From Mariniphaga sp. (GTDB lineage: Bacteria > Bacteroidota > Bacteroidia > Bacteroidales > Prolixibacteraceae), in assembly GCA_025363795.1 (NCBI GenBank), contig JANYLE010000166.1:1-8290 (forward strand): a DNA stretch of 8,290 nucleotides. The letters are read 5' to 3'. Shown here piece after piece: positions 1 through 6,305 of this stretch. A program made the translations under genes and the position numbers. The stretch's first letter is position 1. Each line of letters opens with the position of its first letter. The notes beneath the pieces are model-generated. The model had not been told where the DNA came from. It searched no databases and saw nothing but the letters and a program-made list of their open reading frames with translations.

Positions 1-413
1 GCTTCGCGGATAGCCAAAGCTTCACCACAACAATAGATTGGTGTTAATCCTTGTTCAAGAACCAAAGCAAGTTTCTTATTAAGGGTTTCACTGGTTTCGT
101 TGTAGTATTCGCGACGTTCGGAATGGCCGAGGATGACATGAGTTGCACCTGTTGATTGAACCATTGAAACTGAAACCTCTCCGGTAAAAGCACCTTTTGG
201 TTCAGCTGCACAGTTTTGAGCTGCAACATTAATGCGATTTGCATCAACTGCTTCAACGACACTGCATAAATGGGTGAAAGGGGTGCCAAGAACGACTACT
301 ACGTCTTTTGCACCTTTGGTCAATACAAGTTCATTGACACTTTTTGCCAATTCAACACCTTCTTTTACAGTAGTGTTACATTTCCAGTTACCGGCTACAA
401 TTTTCTTTCTCAT
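1..413 (-). CDS. tpiA: Triosephosphate isomerase, N-terminal part (cut by left edge)
   Basis: This gene encodes the glycolytic enzyme that interconverts dihydroxyacetone phosphate and glyceraldehyde 3-phosphate in the cytoplasm. 137 complete codons are visible, a little over half of the usual ~250 residues. Seen in the sequence: the start MRKKIVAGNWKCN carries the substrate-binding Asn9 and catalytic Lys11 (the family NWK motif). ILGHSERRE contains the electrophilic His97, and YCCGE (about 127-131) matches the conserved C-x-GE segment, with Cys replacing the more common Ile or Val and IRE in place of the usual ERE just after. The catalytic Glu (near 165) lies beyond the left edge. The ATG at 413 is chosen because the conserved N-terminus begins there. 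A TAnnTTTG promoter candidate lies about 56 bp upstream. The gene is co-directional with the DoxX-like gene 103 bp upstream, so it may be read both from its own promoter and by read-through. Identification is secure. Confidence 0.96.
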   Translation of the reverse strand, partial: MRKKIVAGNWKCNTTVKEGVELAKSVNELVLTKGAKDVVVVLGTPFTHLCSVVEAVDANRINVAAQNCAAEPKGAFTGEVSVSMVQSTGATHVILGHSERREYYNETSETLNKKLALVLEQGLTPIYCCGEALAIRE

Positions 414-468
414 TACCCTGATATTTTAATTTTTATGAATTAGACTCTCAATTGGTATATTTGATCTG

Positions 469-499
469 CAAAGATAAAACTTAATGTCAAAGTCTTAAA
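469..499 (-). promoter_or_regulatory. Candidate Bacteroidetes-type promoter for tpiA
   Basis: On the minus strand, positions 476-469 read TATCTTTG, an exact match to the -7 consensus TAnnTTTG used by the primary sigma factor of Bacteroidetes, followed by CA. A TTTA at 499-496 lies 19 bp further upstream, close to the expected place of the -33 TTTG. Transcription would start near 460, giving a leader of roughly 45-50 nt before the tpiA ATG at 413. The element sits in the short gap after the DoxX-like gene, so tpiA could be expressed independently of that gene. This is a motif match only. Confidence 0.55.
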
Positions 500-516
500 T
501 CTGTCTGCCATTCAGC

Positions 517-1674
517 TCAATGATTTAACTTTTTCTTCATCTCTGCGCTGACAATGGATTCCGCTTCTTCGGGTGCCGGAAAATCATTATAATGCCATTT
601 CCCGATGATTGTTCCCTTTTTTAACAGGATCAACCCTGGATTAGAACGGATAATTGTTTTTAAAGTGATCTGATCGCTGAACATCATTTCGTATGCCGGT
701 TGTTGCTCGCGTTGATATTTTGCAAGCCCGGCACCGGAAGTTGAGGTGAGACCAATGAAATGGTATCCTTTGTTCTTCGCCCAGTTTGCCAATGTATTCA
801 ACTCTTTTTGCTTTTTATTTGACGATTTCTCCAGATCGTAGGCAATTACGACAAACGTAAAAAGAGAATCTTGAAGATAAAGATCGGTAACATTTTCTTT
901 GTCTGCTGTTTGTATTGAGAAATCATGAATTGGCGGACGATATCCTTTTTTGATCAGCAAAGGCGGATCCATCGATTTGAATTTCCAATTGATGGTATCT
1001 TGCCAGGGAAAATCGCGGTCATTGAATTTTTTTACTTCATTGGATTTCAGATTACGGTAATAATAGGTGTTTTCGTAAACATCGGAAGGTGCTCCGTCAG
1101 GAATTTTCATCCCATCCGGAATATTCGCCCCAACTTTATAAGGCCTGAAATCAAAAATTGGTTCATGATTGTAAGACCAGTATACTATTGTTGCATAACA
1201 GAATAGTAAAATATAGAAAACGATTTTTCGATATTGTGGCGTGGAAATTAATAATAATTTCTCTCTGTTGATATACAATAGTAGCGTCAGAATAATTAGT
1301 ACAATATTTTTATAAAAAGTCGCCCAATTGCTAATAACCAATGCATCACCGAAGCATCCACAATCTGTAACCGGATTTTTTAATGCAATGTAGAGCGTGA
1401 GTGGCGTGAAGAAAAACATAAATACGAGTGCCAGTTTCGACGAAAGTCTGACCAGAATTCCAGTAATTAGCCCAATCCCAATTGCAAACTCGGCGAAAGG
1501 GAGTAATAATGCTCCCGGGAAAGACAAAAATTCTAATGAATTGAGATTTAACGCTTCGAGATAATCATTTAGCTTGTACTGAAATCCCATCGGATCAATC
1601 CCCTTAACGAAACCCGAAAAAACGAATACAATTCCAATAAACCATCGGACTAACACAAGCAGCTTTTGCTTCAT
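517..1674 (-). CDS. DoxX/MauE-like membrane protein with periplasmic thioredoxin-like domain (BT_3928-type)
   Basis: Predicted inner-membrane protein of 385 residues. Five hydrophobic segments are visible at about 6-24, 53-75, 80-98, 117-135 and 150-166. An odd number of helices starting from the positive MKQK end would put the remaining ~215 residues in the periplasm. The N-terminal part looks like DoxX/MauE proteins, including the motif DCGCFGD (104-110), a Cys-x-Cys typical of MauE-like proteins. Residues ~245-375 resemble a thioredoxin/TlpA fold (a strand FTFVVIAYD, a helix, YHFIGLTS, NPGLILLKKGTIIGKW) but lack a CXXC active site. The ATG at 1674 is preferred over an in-frame TTG at 1689: it falls one base after the stop of the DUF1599 gene (TAA-T-ATG), which suggests translational coupling. 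The family is recognised as a Bacteroidetes protein of unknown biochemical role. A redox or quinone-linked function is inference only. Confidence 0.82.
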   Translation of the reverse strand: MKQKLLVLVRWFIGIVFVFSGFVKGIDPMGFQYKLNDYLEALNLNSLEFLSFPGALLLPFAEFAIGIGLITGILVRLSSKLALVFMFFFTPLTLYIALKNPVTDCGCFGDALVISNWATFYKNIVLIILTLLLYINREKLLLISTPQYRKIVFYILLFCYATIVYWSYNHEPIFDFRPYKVGANIPDGMKIPDGAPSDVYENTYYYRNLKSNEVKKFNDRDFPWQDTINWKFKSMDPPLLIKKGYRPPIHDFSIQTADKENVTDLYLQDSLFTFVVIAYDLEKSSNKKQKELNTLANWAKNKGYHFIGLTSTSGAGLAKYQREQQPAYEMMFSDQITLKTIIRSNPGLILLKKGTIIGKWHYNDFPAPEEAESIVSAEMKKKLNH

Positions 1675-1675
1675 A

Positions 1676-2212
1676 TTATTCAAATTCAAGTTTTATCAGT
1701 CCAAATATTGCATAGTTGATCATATCAAGGTAATTGGCATCAATGCCTTCCGAAATAATAGTAATACCTTGATTATCTTCGATTTGTTTGGTCCTTTTGA
1801 TTTTCATTAAAATGAGATCAGTATAAGAACTGATTCTCATCTGCCGCCAGGCCTCGCCGTAATCATGGTTTTTGGCCATCATCAGCTCTTTGGCTTTCAA
1901 AAGGTTATCCATATATTTTTGCTCTGTGACGTCAGCCGGGAGTTCTTCTTCAGAAGGGCCCAGTTCAAGCTGAATTAATGCCATTGAGCAATAGTTTATA
2001 ATACCTATAAATTCATCGCGTGCATCTTCTTCTATTTTGGAAACGCCCTTTTCCTCTATGCTCCTGATTCTTTGAGCCTTGATATAAATCTGATCGGTCA
2101 TAGATTTTGGTCTGAGAATACGCCACGCTGTTCCGTAATCTTTCATCTTTTTCACAAAGACATCGCGGCAGATACCGATAACATGATCAAACTGTTGATT
2201 CGTTTTGTTCAT
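1676..2212 (-). CDS. DUF1599 (nucleotide modification associated domain 1) protein, internally duplicated
   Basis: Soluble, probably all-helical protein of 178 residues with no signal peptide or membrane segment. It consists of two copies of one unit. Copy 1 (about 16-85) contains KDYGTAWR, MTDQIYIKAQRI, SIEEKG and INYCSMALIQLE. Copy 2 (about 107-178) contains HDYGEAWR, YTDLILMKIKRT, QIEDNQG and INYAIFGLIKLE. The copies are offset by 92-93 residues. The DYG-x-[AS]WR plus TD-x-[IL] signature is that of DUF1599, called Nmad1 because related domains occur in phage loci for modified nucleotides; its reaction is unknown. The start at 2212 (MNKTNQQF) is chosen because it fits the family N-terminus. 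An in-frame ATG at 2230 would add six residues (MVQLGI) and cannot be excluded. The gene is first in a minus-strand run with the DoxX-like gene and tpiA, and diverges from folP. Confidence 0.85.
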   Translation of the reverse strand: MNKTNQQFDHVIGICRDVFVKKMKDYGTAWRILRPKSMTDQIYIKAQRIRSIEEKGVSKIEEDARDEFIGIINYCSMALIQLELGPSEEELPADVTEQKYMDNLLKAKELMMAKNHDYGEAWRQMRISSYTDLILMKIKRTKQIEDNQGITIISEGIDANYLDMINYAIFGLIKLEFE

Positions 2213-2271
2213 AATTCCTAATTGAACCATAAAAGTATTAAAAATTGGGGAACGGGTGTGACATTAATTCT

Positions 2272-2279
2272 TACTTTTG
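2272..2279 (+). promoter_or_regulatory. Candidate -7 promoter element for folP-cdaA
   Basis: The plus strand reads TACTTTTG here, matching the Bacteroidetes -7 consensus TAnnTTTG, within the 171-bp spacer between the divergent DUF1599 and folP genes. Initiation a few bases downstream would leave a leader of about 95 nt before the folP ATG at 2384. The -33 element is poor: the nearest TTG (2245-2247) is 24 bp upstream rather than about 19-21. I found no equally good element for the minus-strand gene; the best is a 7-of-8 match, TACTTTTA, directly before the alternative ATG at 2230. That match would favour the 2212 start for DUF1599. Confidence 0.4.
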
Positions 2280-2383
2280 TATTAAATCATGCTGCCATGG
2301 ATCGGTTGATAATGCTTTATGATATTGATTATTAGTATTATATTGCATGAAATGCTTGGCTGCAATTGTTAAAGAATTTGAAA

Positions 2384-3262
2384 ATGTTATTCGCCAAAAA
2401 CGATAAAAGCTTCTACAAGAAAAAGAATACCGTTAATCTAAACGGAAATCTGGTTGATTTGAGCACACCGGTGGTCATGGGAATATTAAATGTAACACCT
2501 GATTCTTTCTACGATGGAGGTGAATATACCAATGAAACTGCGATTCTAAAACGTGCAAAGCAGATTGTTGAAGAAGGTGGCCGGTTTATTGATATCGGTG
2601 CAATGTCGACGCGTCCCGGGGCAAAGGAGATATCTTCTCAGGAAGAGCTTGATCGTCTGTTGCCGGCTGTCAGGGCTGTCAAAAAAGAATTTCCTGAAGC
2701 TTTAATTTCAATTGATACTTATCGGACAGAAATTATTCAATCGGTGTACAACGAAATAGGTGATTTTATCGTCAACGATATTTCGGGCGGAACTTTTGAT
2801 TCCAAAATGTTTGAAACTGTTGCTGAATTGCATTTGCCCTATATCTTAATGCATTCGAAAGGAAAGAGTGATTCGATGCAAAATAACCCAGTCTATGATG
2901 ATGTTTTAAAAGAAGTTATCTTATTTTTATCTGCTCAGGTCCAAAAGCTGAAACTATTGGGCGTGTGCGATATTATCATTGATCCGGGGTTTGGTTTTGG
3001 GAAAATGGTGGATCATAATTATGAATTATTAAACCGTTTGGATGCGTTTAAAATCTTTGAATTACCTGTTTTGGTGGGGATTTCGCGCAAAGCAATGATT
3101 TGGAGAGAGCTGGGCATTACTCCTGACAAAAGCCTGAATGGAACAACGGTCCTTAATACCCTGGCTTTAACCGGGGGAGCCGATATCCTGCGCGTTCATG
3201 ATGTGAAAGAGGCTGTTGAGACCCTTAAATTGGTTGGTAAAATTAAAAGCTTTGCTAAATGA
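2384..3262 (+). CDS. folP: Dihydropteroate synthase
   Basis: Cytoplasmic folate-biosynthesis enzyme that joins 6-hydroxymethyl-dihydropterin pyrophosphate to p-aminobenzoate, giving dihydropteroate; the family is the sulfonamide target. With the ATG at 2384 the protein has 292 residues, within the usual range. Motifs in TIM-barrel order: GILNVTPDSFYDGG (33-46), IDIGAMSTRPGA (69-80), SIDTYR (109-114), NDISGG (131-136), LMHSKG (155-160), DPGFGFGK (200-207), GISRKAMIW (232-240, with the conserved Ser-Arg-Lys) and RVHDV (270-274). The second motif has Met where E. coli has Glu in ESTRPG, and the MHMKG motif reads MHSKG. An in-frame TTG at 2366 would add six residues, but no feature favours it. 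About 25 N-terminal residues precede the core and are rich in Lys. The stop overlaps the cdaA start (ATGA), so the two genes are almost certainly co-transcribed and probably translationally coupled. Confidence 0.96.
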   Translation: MLFAKNDKSFYKKKNTVNLNGNLVDLSTPVVMGILNVTPDSFYDGGEYTNETAILKRAKQIVEEGGRFIDIGAMSTRPGAKEISSQEELDRLLPAVRAVKKEFPEALISIDTYRTEIIQSVYNEIGDFIVNDISGGTFDSKMFETVAELHLPYILMHSKGKSDSMQNNPVYDDVLKEVILFLSAQVQKLKLLGVCDIIIDPGFGFGKMVDHNYELLNRLDAFKIFELPVLVGISRKAMIWRELGITPDKSLNGTTVLNTLALTGGADILRVHDVKEAVETLKLVGKIKSFAK

Positions 3263-4038
3263 TAAATTTATTTATACATCTCAGGTTTCTTGATCTAATT
3301 GATATTTTGCTGGTTGCAATTATTTTCTACGAAATCTATAAATTGGTTAAGGGAACAGTCGCCTTCAATATTTTCATGGGAATATTCATCATTTTTGTTG
3401 TTTGGCTGGTGGTGAGGTCCTTGAAAATGGAGTTGTTGGGTTCTATCCTGGGGCAACTTTTTGGTGTTGGTGTAATTGCCATCATCATTGTATTTCAGCA
3501 GGAAGTACGCCGATTTTTGCTGATGCTTGGAAGCCGCTACAGGTCTAACCGGAAATTTGCATTGGAGAATCTCTTCTCAAGCCAGTTTAAATTGGCTTCC
3601 GAAGCCAGTCTGCATGCGATTGTGGATGCATGCGGCCAAATGTCTGAAAACCGTACTGGTGCCTTAATAGTGCTTTCACGCGAAAGCGAATTGAGAGAGT
3701 ATGTCGAGACCGGAGAAATTATTGATGCAGAGATTTCTTCAGAGTTGATTAAAAGCATTTTTTTTAAAAATTCACCGCTTCACGATGGCGCGGTGATTAT
3801 AAGTCTTAACCGGATTAAAGCCGCCAGGTGTATTTTGCCGGTATCGCAAAAGCTTGAAATTAGTCCGGTTTTGGGTTTAAGACACCGGGCTGCCATTGGA
3901 ATTTCGGAGCAGACAGATGCTTTGGTAATTGTTGTGAGTGAAGAAACCGGGCATATCTCAACATCGAGCAGCGGAGAGCTTATTGAGAATGTTTCGCGTG
4001 AAGATCTCCTTAAGATTCTCGAATCCAGTCATAAATAG
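3259..4038 (+). CDS. cdaA: Membrane-bound diadenylate cyclase CdaA (c-di-AMP synthase)
   Basis: Makes the second messenger cyclic di-AMP from two ATP molecules. The 259-residue product has the standard CdaA layout. Three hydrophobic segments lie at about 12-30, 35-52 and 57-80, then a short coiled linker (QQEVRRFLLMLGSRYRSNRK), then the cytoplasmic DAC domain at about 100-240. The catalytic motifs are intact: HDGAVII (Asp-Gly-Ala, 175-181) and GLRHRAAIG (Arg-His-Arg, 208-210), followed by VIVVSEETG. c-di-AMP commonly controls potassium/osmolyte transport and cell-wall homeostasis. In Firmicutes the neighbours are usually cdaR and glmM; here the partner is folP with a 4-bp ATGA overlap. No CdaR-like gene follows: transcription runs directly into the terminator at 4139-4182. 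Function is assigned with high confidence; what the folP linkage means physiologically is not shown by the sequence. Confidence 0.96.
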   Translation: MINLFIHLRFLDLIDILLVAIIFYEIYKLVKGTVAFNIFMGIFIIFVVWLVVRSLKMELLGSILGQLFGVGVIAIIIVFQQEVRRFLLMLGSRYRSNRKFALENLFSSQFKLASEASLHAIVDACGQMSENRTGALIVLSRESELREYVETGEIIDAEISSELIKSIFFKNSPLHDGAVIISLNRIKAARCILPVSQKLEISPVLGLRHRAAIGISEQTDALVIVVSEETGHISTSSSGELIENVSREDLLKILESSHK

Positions 4039-4138
4039 CTAAATTTATTCGGCTCCAGCTATCAGGTTGTAGCGATGAATGATCTTTTGCCGATATAGTA
4101 TATGCCAAGAGGGGTTAAGGTCCAAAACAAAACACAAT

Positions 4139-4182
4139 AAAAAAACGGTTAAAGCAGAATTTTCTGTTTTAACCGTTTTTTT
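4139..4182. terminator. Bidirectional intrinsic terminator between cdaA and asnB
   Basis: The arms 4139-4159 and 4162-4182 are complementary over 21 positions with one G·T wobble (4154). The core is CGGTTAAA..CAG pairing with CTG.TTTAACCG. The innermost A-T pairs probably open to leave a loop AATTTT (4158-4163). Seven A's on the left and seven T's on the right mean that transcripts from either side end in a U-run after the hairpin. The position fits exactly: 101 bp after the cdaA stop and 16 bp beyond the asnB stop on the opposite strand, so it can serve both convergent genes. Confidence 0.9.
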
Positions 4183-4197
4183 AAATTTCCTTAAATA

Positions 4198-5865
4198 TTA
4201 TTTGTAAGCCTGGGTATGAACATCTTTCATAGATCTTCCCGATGGATCAGCATTGTTGCGGAATGAGGCATCCCATGCCAGTGCTTCCGGTGTACTACAG
4301 GCGATGGATGGCACTGACGGTACACATTTCGCAGCGGCATCAGAGGGGAAGTGCTCGGTAAAGATCGAACGGTAGAAATATTCTTCCTTCGACATTGGGG
4401 TGTTAATAGGAAAGCGAAACTTGGAATTAGCCATCTGTTCATCAGAAATCTTTTCTGAGGTGAGTGCTTTCAGACTGTCAATCCAATTGTAACCAACTCC
4501 GTCAGAAAATTGCTCTTTCTGTCTCCAGACAACGCTCTCAGGAAGGTAATCTTCAAATGCTTTACGCAAGATCCATTTTTCCATTTTCCCGTCTTTGGCC
4601 ATTTTATCTTCCGGGTTTAGGTTCATTGCAACATCCATAAACTCTTTATCGAGGAATGGAACGCGGCCTTCAACACCCCAAGCAGCGAGCGATTTATTTG
4701 CCCTCAAACAGTCGTAAAGATGCAATTTACTGATTTTGCGAACGGTCTCTTCGTGAAATGCCTGGGCATTCGGTGCTTTATGGAAATAAAGGTATCCTCC
4801 GAAAAGTTCATCTGCTCCTTCGCCGGAAAGTACCATTTTTACCCCCATCGATTTGATTACGCGGGACAACAGGTACATCGGAGTTGATGCCCTAACAGTA
4901 GTGACGTCATAAGTCTCAAGATGATATATAACATCACGTAATGCATCAAGTCCTTCCTGAACAGTAAAATGAACTTCGTGGTGAATTGTATGAATATGGT
5001 CCGCAACTTTCTGTGCAGCTGCCAAATCGGGTGATCCGATCAGGCCGACAGCAAAAGAATGAAGCTGTGGCCACCATGCTACATTTTTATTGTCACTCTC
5101 GACCCGCTTGCCTGCATATTTTTTTGCAATTGCTGAAATAACCGACGAATCTAATCCTCCGGAAAGGAGAACACCGTATGGAACATCTGACATCAACTGG
5201 CGATGTACAGCATCTTCGAGTGCCTGTCTTAACGTATCGATATCTGATTTGTTGTTTTTTACAACGTTATAATCAGTCCAGTCGCGGGTGTACCACTTTT
5301 TCATAACACCCTCTTTACTATATAAGTAATGTCCGGGTAAGAACTCTTCTATTTTTTTGCAATATCCTTCAAGTGCTTTGAGTTCTGATGCAAAGTATAA
5401 GTTGCCGAACGCGTCCCATCCCATATAGAGCGGAATAATTCCGATATGGTCTCTGGCAACCAGGTAGCAATCCTTTTCTTCATCATACAGAACAAAGGCA
5501 AAGATCCCGTTAAGATCTTCGAGAAAATCTATCCCTTTTTCACGGTAAAGTGCAAGTATAACTTCACAATCGGATTCTGTCAGAAATTCATAATGATCTT
5601 CGAGTGGTTTGCGTAGTTCGCGATGATTGTAAATCTCGCCATTCACACCTAAAATCAATTTTCTATCTTTACTGTATAAAGGCTGACCACCTGATGAAGG
5701 ATCGACAATGGCCAACCGCTCATGCGCAATGATCGCTTTAGAACCGCAATAGATGCCTGACCAGTCCGGTCCACGGTGGCGGATTCTTTTTGACATCTTA
5801 AGGACTTGGGTCCGTAAGTCTTCAGCCTTTACTTTTAAATCAAATACACCTACAATACCACACAT
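4198..5865 (-). CDS. asnB: Asparagine synthase B, glutamine-hydrolysing
   Basis: Cytoplasmic enzyme that converts aspartate, ATP and glutamine to asparagine, AMP, pyrophosphate and glutamate. The length of 555 residues matches the AsnB class. The N-terminal class II glutaminase domain starts MCGIVG, so Cys2 is the nucleophile after Met removal; it continues with RIRHRGPDWSG (27-37), VNGEIYNHREL (74-84) and ESDCEVILALY (97-107). The synthetase domain has the ATP-pyrophosphatase loop LLSGGLDSSVIS (233-244), LSGEGADELFGGY (346-358), EGRVPFLDKEFM (399-410) and RQKEQFSDGVG. All key residues look intact. The start is fixed by the need for Cys at position 2. The gene stands alone: 440 bp separate it from the upstream penicillin-binding protein gene on the same strand, and a terminator lies 16 bp after its stop. 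The long leader with dyad symmetry suggests regulated expression, but no regulator is encoded nearby. Confidence 0.97.
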   Translation of the reverse strand: MCGIVGVFDLKVKAEDLRTQVLKMSKRIRHRGPDWSGIYCGSKAIIAHERLAIVDPSSGGQPLYSKDRKLILGVNGEIYNHRELRKPLEDHYEFLTESDCEVILALYREKGIDFLEDLNGIFAFVLYDEEKDCYLVARDHIGIIPLYMGWDAFGNLYFASELKALEGYCKKIEEFLPGHYLYSKEGVMKKWYTRDWTDYNVVKNNKSDIDTLRQALEDAVHRQLMSDVPYGVLLSGGLDSSVISAIAKKYAGKRVESDNKNVAWWPQLHSFAVGLIGSPDLAAAQKVADHIHTIHHEVHFTVQEGLDALRDVIYHLETYDVTTVRASTPMYLLSRVIKSMGVKMVLSGEGADELFGGYLYFHKAPNAQAFHEETVRKISKLHLYDCLRANKSLAAWGVEGRVPFLDKEFMDVAMNLNPEDKMAKDGKMEKWILRKAFEDYLPESVVWRQKEQFSDGVGYNWIDSLKALTSEKISDEQMANSKFRFPINTPMSKEEYFYRSIFTEHFPSDAAAKCVPSVPSIACSTPEALAWDASFRNNADPSGRSMKDVHTQAYK

Positions 5866-5991
5866 ATCTCTACAGATTATAAACCGTTAAAAATTAATCT
5901 TTTCTGAAAAGTTGAATTAAATCAAATGAACCTATCAGAAAGGAAGTAACAGACAAACATTCCGGAAGTTCACGACAACTCTTGATGCTCA

Positions 5992-6039
5992 GATCAACTT
6001 TTCGTCAAATTTGATCATTTTACTTTGAAAAAGATCAAA
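5992..6039. repeat. Two overlapping dyads sharing a TTTGATC arm in the asnB leader
   Basis: Three copies of a GATCAA/TTGATC core alternate in orientation: GATCAA (5992-5997), TTTGATC (6010-6016) and GATCAAA (6033-6039). The left and middle copies form a dyad 5992-6016 with 9 of 10 arm positions complementary and a 5-nt centre (TCGTC). The middle and right copies form a dyad 6010-6039 with 11 of 12 positions complementary and a 6-nt centre. Because the middle arm is shared, only one of the two RNA stems could form at a time. As DNA, the cores are spaced about 19 and 22 bp apart, close to two helical turns. The site lies roughly 10-60 bp downstream of the predicted asnB transcription start. No U-run follows either stem, so a classical attenuator is not supported. 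Confidence 0.5.
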
Positions 6040-6059
6040 AAGAACGAATAATTGGTCGC

Positions 6060-6092
6060 CAAAAATACAAAAATCTTTTAATTTCTGGTAAA
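6060..6092 (-). promoter_or_regulatory. Candidate asnB promoter
   Basis: On the minus strand positions 6067-6060 read TATTTTTG, matching the -7 consensus TAnnTTTG. A TTTA at 6092-6089 lies 21 bp upstream as a poor -33 element. Initiation near 6050 would give an asnB leader of about 185-190 nt containing the dyad cluster at 5992-6039. The region is AT-rich, so a chance match is quite possible. No better match was found between this point and the asnB start. Confidence 0.35.
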
Positions 6093-6305
6093 CCATTACA
6101 AAATGGTAATAATTTGATTGTATTCCGGAAATTGTCCACTATTCGATGAAACGACGCTTTCAAATCACATTGGCGGCAAATTTAAAAAAATAGCAGCATG
6201 TAACTACCTGGCCTCACAAATAATTATGAAGGTGAAAATACCGATGTTTTATAAGGGAATAAATCCTTTAAGAGCATACATCAATGCCGCAGAGAATACT
6301 TGCGT

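Larger units (their letters stand above)
5866..6305 (-). other. AT-rich 440-bp gap upstream of asnB, no convincing gene
   Basis: This stretch lies between the stop of the penicillin-binding protein gene and the asnB start, both on the minus strand. I see no open frame with coding character: the longest plus-strand frame (6118-6366) begins without an ATG, runs into the real gene on the other strand and has no recognisable motif. Contents that can be supported are a TAnnTTTG-type promoter candidate (6060-6067), two overlapping dyads (5992-6039), a short hairpin ACCATT-ACAA-AATGGT (6092-6107), a compact palindrome CTTTTCTGAAAAG (5899-5911) and two copies of the palindrome TTCCGGAA (5960-5967, 6123-6130). 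There is no clear terminator after the penicillin-binding protein gene: a weak AAGGGA/TCCTTT dyad exists near 6253-6270 but has no U-tract. Confidence 0.6.

Noticed and set aside
232..429. Plus-strand open frame of about 65 codons
   Set aside because: It lies mostly antisense to tpiA, which has unmistakable catalytic motifs, and has no domain of its own.
925..1206. Plus-strand open frame of about 93 codons
   Set aside because: It lies entirely antisense to the DoxX-like gene, whose protein features are clear. Its composition is that of a reverse-strand shadow.
1687..1689. TTG as the start of the DoxX-like gene
   Set aside because: It would overlap the DUF1599 coding end by 14 bp and add only MNLNN. 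The ATG at 1674 gives the expected N-terminus directly before the first membrane helix.
6253..6270. Small inverted repeat AAGGGA/TCCTTT after the penicillin-binding protein stop, considered as a terminator
   Set aside because: Only six pairs including a wobble, few G-C pairs, and no U-run on the minus strand.
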